Positions 57,801 through 64,000 of a stretch of 64,000 nt of DNA are shown here, piece after piece. The translations under genes and the position numbers were made by a program. Under the pieces are notes generated by a model. It worked only from the letters and a program-made list of their open reading frames with translations, was not told where the DNA came from and ran no database searches. Source of the stretch: Drosophila miranda (lineage: Eukaryota; Arthropoda; Insecta; Diptera; Drosophilidae); the NCBI RefSeq assembly GCF_003369915.1, contig NC_046674.1, positions 44,121,338-44,185,337 on the forward strand, read 5' to 3'. How positions within the stretch are numbered: position 1 is the first letter of the stretch; every line of letters begins with the position of its first letter.

Positions 57801-58615
57801 CTCCAGTGATCATAACAGTACAAGATACGACAACGAACAAAAAACTACGGGCACACGTCTCACAACTAAAACCAGCAAAACTAGAAGAAGCAAACACAAT
57901 AACGATGCCCTCTCTCTACCTTTTCAGACAGATGGAAAATAAAGAAGATAAATTCAACATTTCGGCCCGGAAATTCAAAGAAAGGATGGCACAGGCCAGC
58001 CACAAAAACCGAGCCGCAAAACTACTATCGGCCGCCCCCCCACTCAGCTCACGGATGAAAGTATCAGGAACAAAGGTGTCAGCACCAAGGAAAACAGCAA
58101 CAAACAAAACGATGGAAACCACGGCAGGACAGCGCGAGACTCGAGGAGAACAAGTAGCAACGCACAATGAAGTAATCCCAACAAAAAAGAGGATCAGCTG
58201 GGCAAACCAGGCCAACCTACAGGAACAAACGGCACGAAGAATCAGCGAACAACAAGGCCCGGAACTTTCCTGGGCAAAACAAGTGGAAGACGAAGAGTCC
58301 GACCGGGACGTGCTAGACCTAAACCCCGAGCGGCCAACACCAGAACCGGAAACCCAGAAACCCATCCAGAGAGGCACCATCCCGGGCGAATGGGAGGTCC
58401 CGGAAAAATTCGAACTAGCGACCACGGCGATCGAACTAGTCAAAGCAAAACTCCACGACCGCCCAAAACACACTCAACGACGGTTCAAACTACGGAACGA
58501 GAAACAGGAGGCGTGTTGGGTGAAGATCGGCCGAGCTGGAGATGTCCGCATCAGCGCATGGTTCCAAACAAAGTCAATTGGCGACGCTCCACTGGGAAAG
58601 GAGGGGGGAGTGTGA
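54629..58615 (+). pseudogene. pol: pol, copy 8, RNase H and integrase lesions
   Basis: Protease and RT are open with YLDD intact. The RNase H lesion of copy 7 recurs at about 56504. RNase H end and integrase are open at 56562-57539. A single-G loss at 57514 (AGATTCCGGG) then shifts the frame in the integrase C-terminal part, and a CAG-to-TAG change follows at 57572. The tail is open at 57623-58615. The last two lesions are shared with copy 9. It lacks the 65-bp and 16-bp deletions. Confidence 0.9.
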
Positions 58616-59579
58616 CGCCCAGCGCCAGGAAGACCAAGCGCCGGCGCCACAAACACCACAACAATATCACTAGAAACACCAAGACAAGCCATGAAGACTA
58701 TAAAATAAGTATTAGTAGGATAAGTAGAACATAAGCTACAAATACATGAAGACCTGCCACATAAGAAATAAATATAAATAAACAAACAATAAAACATACA
58801 TAAAACCAACCACAGCTGATCACCACCAATGGGCCCGTAGCGCATTCACCCTCCGCAACATTATTTCTCCTCGGAGCGCATTCACCCTCCGCAACATTAT
58901 TTCTCCACGGAGCGCATTCACCCTCCGCAACATTATTTCTCCTCGGAGCGCATTAACCCTCCGCAACATTATTTCTCCTCGGAGCGCATTCACCCTCCGC
59001 AACATTATTTCTCCTCGGAGCGCATTAACCCTCCGCAACCTTATTTCTCCTCGGAGCGCATTAACCCTCCGCAACATTATTTCTCCTCGGAGCGCATTAA
59101 CCCTCCGCAACATTATTTCTCCTCGGAACGCATTAGCCCTCCGCAACCTTATTTCTCCTCGGAGCGCATTAACCCTCCGCAACATTATTCCTCCTCGGAG
59201 CGCATTAACCCTCCGCAACATTATTTCTCCTCGGAGCGCATTCACCCTCCGCGACATTCTTCCCCTCGGAGCTCATTAGACCTCCGCGACCTCAACCGAC
59301 ACCGACCAGAAGACTACCAGGACCCGCCCGCAACCATCCGCCACGTGCGGCCAACCCGAAGGACGACCCCGAAGGAAGAGCCAGCAGAAAAACACCCGCG
59401 CAACTACCAAACTTTGTACCTTTAAGAACAATAAAAATAACTCTATCTCTTTTATTACCGCTCAAAGCCCGCCTTATTCTTGAACCACGAGACTCTCTTT
59501 CAGCTACCACACCCAGAGATCAAACAAATTTCTGTGGAACCCGGCGCGACGAGCATACCCCGGCCGAAGCGCCGTCACA
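58611..59579 (+). repeat. LTR9, short type, 969 bp
   Basis: Shared between copies 8 and 9. Ten regular units (58869-59228). It reads AAAACATACA where earlier LTRs have AAAAGATACA, and GGAGCTCATT after the repeats. I saw no difference from LTR10 over the 913 bases that can be compared. AATAAA at 59430-59435. Confidence 0.95.
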
Positions 59580-59632
59580 GTGGCGCCCGAGCAGATTGTG
59601 GTAGCATAAGAAGCATAATCTCAAAGGTCAAG

Positions 59633-60745
59633 ATGGCAAAACAATGGATAAACCAAGCAACGAAACTGGAGTTACAAAACTATTGCGAGGAATTCGGATT
59701 GGAGAAACTGGATGGACTAGAAACCCAAAAGAAACAACTACTACAATTTTCGGAGAGAACAGACCTCCCAATACATATTCGAGAGAGGCTAGAACAACTA
59801 GCAAATACCCAAACACGAGGGAGAAGCCCGAGAACGAAGAGCCCAAGGCAACAATCACCAAAAGGAGTACCACAAAAACCAACAATGGAAGAGAGCCAAG
59901 GGGAGACCAGGACAGGCAGGAAGAAATCGCTATTTCCAAAACAGATAAAGAAAGGATCACCAGAAGCAGTAGCGATAATAGAAAAAATACGCAAGTGGGA
60001 ACTGATCTTTACAGGAAAAGGAGGGCTGCTAGAATTCCTGAGCAGGATGGAGGAATTAGCAGAAACCTACGGGGTAGAACCGGACCACCTCGTATTCGCA
60101 ATGCCGATAATTCTGGAAGAAAGCGCACTAGACTGGTGGCACACAAAGCCAGCGCCAGTCACATCATGGGAGGATGCAAAGGTCGGACTAAAAGAGAACT
60201 TCATATCCCCCAGATACCAAGAGGAGCTTGCAAAACAAGTGGCAGAGCGAAAACAAGCGGAAACAGAACCAGTTCGAGACTTTATCCAAGAAATAAGGAA
60301 GTTAATGAGGTTCGGAACCTACACAGAGCAGGAAAAACTGGAAATAATATACCAGAACTGCCGGCTGCCGCTGAAACTATACGTGAAGAGGAGAGAATTC
60401 CAAACGCTGTCGGAATTCATGATCACCACAGAGGAATTCGAAAAAATTGAGACAGATGCAAGACTCTCCAAGGTTACAGGTCGCCAATGGAATTACCCAC
60501 AAAACGACCAACCAGCTTGGCAAAGGACGCAATACCGACAAAGGAAATGTCAAAGATGTGGAAACTATGGGCACGAGGCCCGAACATGCAACAGGGAACC
60601 CGTACTGTACTGCTGGACCTGCAACAAACAAGGAGTACGCACAATAGACTGCTGCAGAAAACAACAGGAAAACACACAGGGCGCAGGACCAGCCCGCGAA
60701 TCTCCTGTGGCCCAAAACCAGCTGAGCGGGACAACACACAATTAA
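59633..60745 (+). CDS. gag: gag, copy 9, intact (370 aa)
   Basis: Open and very close to copy 8, with the same CWTC second knuckle. Private changes are Ala for Thr in GAGPARES and Asp for Gly in the LTR-PBS readthrough, outside the real protein. It precedes a PBS-altered leader (TGGCGCCCGAGCAGA). Confidence 0.88.
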   Translation: MAKQWINQATKLELQNYCEEFGLEKLDGLETQKKQLLQFSERTDLPIHIRERLEQLANTQTRGRSPRTKSPRQQSPKGVPQKPTMEESQGETRTGRKKSLFPKQIKKGSPEAVAIIEKIRKWELIFTGKGGLLEFLSRMEELAETYGVEPDHLVFAMPIILEESALDWWHTKPAPVTSWEDAKVGLKENFISPRYQEELAKQVAERKQAETEPVRDFIQEIRKLMRFGTYTEQEKLEIIYQNCRLPLKLYVKRREFQTLSEFMITTEEFEKIETDARLSKVTGRQWNYPQNDQPAWQRTQYRQRKCQRCGNYGHEARTCNREPVLYCWTCNKQGVRTIDCCRKQQENTQGAGPARESPVAQNQLSGTTHN

Positions 60746-63092
60746 TATTTAACAAGAACCAACTTTTACGACGGGCCAGGATTGGATCACAACTGATGGA
60801 TGTAATCATCGATACAGGGGCAACAAGATGCATGATAAACGAAAGGGCGGCCGAAAAACTAAAAGAAGAAGGCATCGAAGGAGTGGAAAACAGATTAATC
60901 CGTCTCGCGGATGGGAGCACTCGGAGAACAACACGGAGAATCCAACTAACAGTAGAACTAGGGGGAAAAGAGACCACCCAATCATTCCTAATCATGACAG
61001 GGGTACCAGACACCCCCATACTAGGGAGGGAATTTTTAAAGGATGCAGGCACATCAATAACGTGCGGAGAAGCCACAGTAAACTTCAACGGGGAACCAAA
61101 CCCAAAGAGAAAGGAGGAAAGCGCAAGAAATTCAGTAACAGAGCCGACGGACAAATGGAAAACAAATGGAAACAAATGGAACCAAGTAGAGATGACACCA
61201 AAAGAAGCTACGGATTATACCATAAAACACGGAAGATTATATCGACACATACCAAGCCAAACCGACGAAGACAATCAACCCTGGAAACTGTGCGTTCCAA
61301 AACAAGAGAGACAGAGGGTACTAACCGAAAATCACACAAACCCAACAGCCGGACATCTCGGGATCAGACGCACGAAAATCAGAATAAGGCAACGATACTT
61401 TTGGCCAGGGCCAAGCAGAGACGTAACACGATTCGTACGAACATGCGAAAGCTGCCAAAAATTTAAGGTATCGCAGCAAGCAGCGGCAGGCAAAATGCTG
61501 ACCAAAATCGCAAACGCACCATGGGAAACAATAGGCGTCGATTTCGTGGGACCACTCCCAAGATCGCCGCACGGCAACACCGCACTAATCGTGTTTATCG
61601 ATAAATTTTCGAAATGGGTGGAGGTCACACCGACAAGAAGCGCAACGGCTGACGCATTCCTAAAGGCGTTCAGAGAAAAAATACTGGCGAGGGGAGGTGC
61701 ACCAAAGCGAGTGATCTCAGACAACGGCGTACAATTTACAAGCAGAAAGACGAAACAGGTAATGAAAACGTGGGGCATCACCCAACAATTCACGGCACCA
61801 TACACACCACAAGAAAACCCAACCGAACGAGCGAACCGAACACTAAAGACGATGATCGCACAATTCGCGGGAGGGAAACACAACAAATGGGACGAACAAC
61901 TACCAGAACTAACCCTAGCGATAAATAGCAGCAAGTCAGAAGCAACAGGGTTTAGTCCAGCATACCTGATATTCGGGAGAGAACTTAGATTCCGGGCAAC
62001 CTATTCGACGAGGTAACACTAGGGTCAGGGTTCAACAATCAAACAAACTAGGAAAACACCGACAAACGAAAACAAACAGAAATAATAGCCAGGCAAAACA
62101 TGGAAGAAGCAGCAGCAAAACAAGCAAGACATTACAATTTGCGAAAGCGAGCATGGAAGCCAAAAAGAGGGGACTTAGTATGGGTACGAACGCACCCACT
62201 ATCGAAAAAAATCGACAAGACAACAGCGAAACTAGAACCGAAATACACCGGTCCGTGTAAGGTACTCGAACTAACCTCTCCAGTGATCATAACAGTACAA
62301 GATACGACAACGAACAAAAAACTACGGGCACACGTCTCACAACTAAAACCAGCAAAACTAGAAGAAGCAAACACAATAACGATGCCCTCTCTCTACCTTT
62401 TCAGACAGATGGAAAATAAAGAAGATAAATTCAACATTTCGGCCCGGAAATTCAAAGAAAGGATGGCACAGGCCAGCCACAAAAACCGAGCCGCAAAACT
62501 ACTATCGGCCGCCCCCCCACTCAGCTCACGGATGAAAGTATCAGGAACAAAGGTGTCAGCACCAAGGAAAACAGCAACAAACAAAACGATGGAAACCACG
62601 GCAGGACAGCGCGAGACTCGAGGAGAACAAGTAGCAACGCACAATGAAGTAATCCCAACAAAAAAGAGGATCAGCTGGGCAAACCAGGCCAACCTACAGG
62701 AACAAACGGCACGAAGAATCAGCGAACAACAAGGCCCGGAACTTTCCTGGGCAAAACAAGTGGAAGACGAAGAGTCCGACCGGGACGTGCTAGACCTAAA
62801 CCCCGAGCGGCCAACACCAGAACCGGAAACCCAGAAACCCATCCAGAGAGGCACCATCCCGGGCGAATGGGAGGTCCCGGAAAAATTCGAACTAGCGACC
62901 ACGGCGATCGAACTAGTCAAAGCAAAACTCCACGACCGCCCAAAACACACTCAACGACGGTTCAAACTACGGAACGAGAAACAGGAGGCGTGTTGGGTGA
63001 AGATCGGCCGAGCTGGAGATGTCCGCATCAGCGCATGGTTCCAAACAAAGTCAATTGGCGACGCTCCACTGGGAAAGGAGGGGGGAGTGTGA
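60487..63092 (+). pseudogene. pol: pol, copy 9, RT and RNase H deleted; in-frame protease-integrase fusion
   Basis: Protease (DTGA; ILGM changed to ILGR) is followed at 61152 by a deletion of about 1.4 kb, relative to copy 8 from about 55295 to 56692. This removes the whole RT and nearly all of RNase H. The junction has filler of three ACAAATGGA-like repeats copied from the right edge. The frame is kept, so 60487-62016 joins protease to the integrase zinc domain and catalytic core. The G loss at 61991 and the TAG at 62049 of copy 8 then break the integrase end. The tail is open at 62100-63092. Confidence 0.9.
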
Positions 63093-64000
63093 CGCCCAGC
63101 GCCAGGAAGACCAAGCGCCGGCGCCACAAACACCACAACAATATCACTAGAAACACCAAGACAAGCCATGAAGACTATAAAATAAGTATTAGTAGGATAA
63201 GTAGAACATAAGCTACAAATACATGAAGACCTGCCACATAAGAAATAAATATAAATAAACAAACAATAAAACATACATAAAACCAACCACAGCTGATCAC
63301 CACCAATGGGCCCGTAGCGCATTCACCCTCCGCAACATTATTTCTCCTCGGAGCGCATTCACCCTCCGCAACATTATTTCTCCACGGAGCGCATTCACCC
63401 TCCGCAACATTATTTCTCCTCGGAGCGCATTAACCCTCCGCAACATTATTTCTCCTCGGAGCGCATTCACCCTCCGCAACATTATTTCTCCTCGGAGCGC
63501 ATTAACCCTCCGCAACCTTATTTCTCCTCGGAGCGCATTAACCCTCCGCAACATTATTTCTCCTCGGAGCGCATTAACCCTCCGCAACATTATTTCTCCT
63601 CGGAACGCATTAGCCCTCCGCAACCTTATTTCTCCTCGGAGCGCATTAACCCTCCGCAACATTATTCCTCCTCGGAGCGCATTAACCCTCCGCAACATTA
63701 TTTCTCCTCGGAGCGCATTCACCCTCCGCGACATTCTTCCCCTCGGAGCTCATTAGACCTCCGCGACCTCAACCGACACCGACCAGAAGACTACCAGGAC
63801 CCGCCCGCAACCATCCGCCACGTGCGGCCAACCCGAAGGACGACCCCGAAGGAAGAGCCAGCAGAAAAACACCCGCGCAACTACCAAACTTTGTACCTTT
63901 AAGAACAATAAAAATAACTCTATCTCTTTTATTACCGCTCAAAGCCCGCCTTATTCTTGAACCACGAGACTCTCTTTCAGCTACCACACCCAGAGATCAA
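63088..64000 (+). repeat. LTR10, short type, cut by the window edge
   Basis: Right LTR of copy 9, visible to CAGAGATCAA. Ten regular units (63346-63705), AATAAA at 63907-63912. It appears identical to LTR9. The last roughly 56 bp and whatever follows are outside the window. Confidence 0.95.

Larger units (their letters stand above)
10388..64000 (+). mobile_element. Tandem array of a Ty3/gypsy LTR retrotransposon, copies sharing LTRs
   Basis: Ten LTRs alternate with nine internal regions, all on the plus strand, with no foreign sequence between them. LTR starts are at 10388, 16561, 22782, 29017, 34848, 41040, 46868, 52717, 58611 and 63088. Each boundary is polypurine tract, LTR, PBS, so neighbouring copies share one LTR instead of having two each. 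The array continues past the right edge. Period is 5.8-6.2 kb except the last (4477 bp), where copy 9 has lost RT and RNase H. The family is Ty3/gypsy because pol order is protease-RT-RNase H-integrase with a YLDD RT box and a GPY/F-like integrase end. Confidence 0.95.

Noticed and set aside
10388..64000. The array as a pure assembly artefact
   Set aside because: Each copy and LTR has private indels and substitutions, so it is not one sequence repeated by error. Exact copy number and order still need long-read support.
1..64000. tRNA, rRNA, bacterial operons, phage or defence systems
   Set aside because: No such genes or signals were seen. The window is eukaryotic mobile DNA plus one cyclin-like gene end.

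Overview
The window looks like repeat-rich DNA of a fly, most likely Drosophila. I infer this from a LOA-type non-LTR retrotransposon, a Ty3/gypsy LTR retrotransposon primed by a tRNA-Lys(UUU)-like sequence, and the 3' end of a D-type cyclin gene carrying a 60-bp intron. Nothing bacterial or phage-like is present. Species assignment is inference; an obscura-group or other Drosophila is possible but not shown.

Region 1 (1-10387) is a direct tandem duplication with a period of about 5.4 kb. Each unit holds, in order: the 3' part of a dead LOA-type element (ORF2 with endonuclease, reverse transcriptase and RNase H, then a CCTAA-type tail); the last two coding exons of a cyclin D-like gene on the minus strand (3351-3877 and 8748-9274); an AT-rich stretch; and a dispersed repeat. 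Unit 1 ends with only the first 28 bp of the gypsy LTR (5006-5033), joined directly to LOA sequence that begins unit 2. Unit 2 runs into a complete LTR at 10388, at the same insertion point. The duplication therefore happened after the LTR element had inserted.

Region 2 (10388-64000) is a head-to-tail array of one gypsy family in which neighbouring copies share a single LTR: LTR-internal-LTR-internal and so on. There are ten LTRs (the tenth cut by the window edge) and nine internal regions. Each internal region has a PBS, gag, pol (protease, RT, RNase H, integrase, long C-terminal tail) in the -1 frame, and a polypurine tract; there is no env. LTRs start TGTGACG and end CGTCACA. They carry a 36-bp tandem repeat whose regular copy number ranges from 4 to 14. 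LTR1-LTR5 are long; LTR6-LTR10 share a deletion of roughly 300 bp that removes the best core-promoter candidate and a splice-donor-like site.

Only copy 3 (internal region 24123-29016) has both gag and pol open throughout. Gag is open in copies 2, 3, 4, 6, 7, 8 and 9. Pol is broken in every other copy, and copy 9 has lost RT and RNase H, leaving an in-frame protease-integrase fusion. Lesions and diagnostic bases are shared between non-adjacent copies in combinations that differ between the 5' and 3' halves. This points to growth by unequal exchange or conversion inside the array rather than nine separate insertions. The array may lie inside an intron of the cyclin gene whose 3' exons precede it, because no upstream exon was found between those exons and the array.
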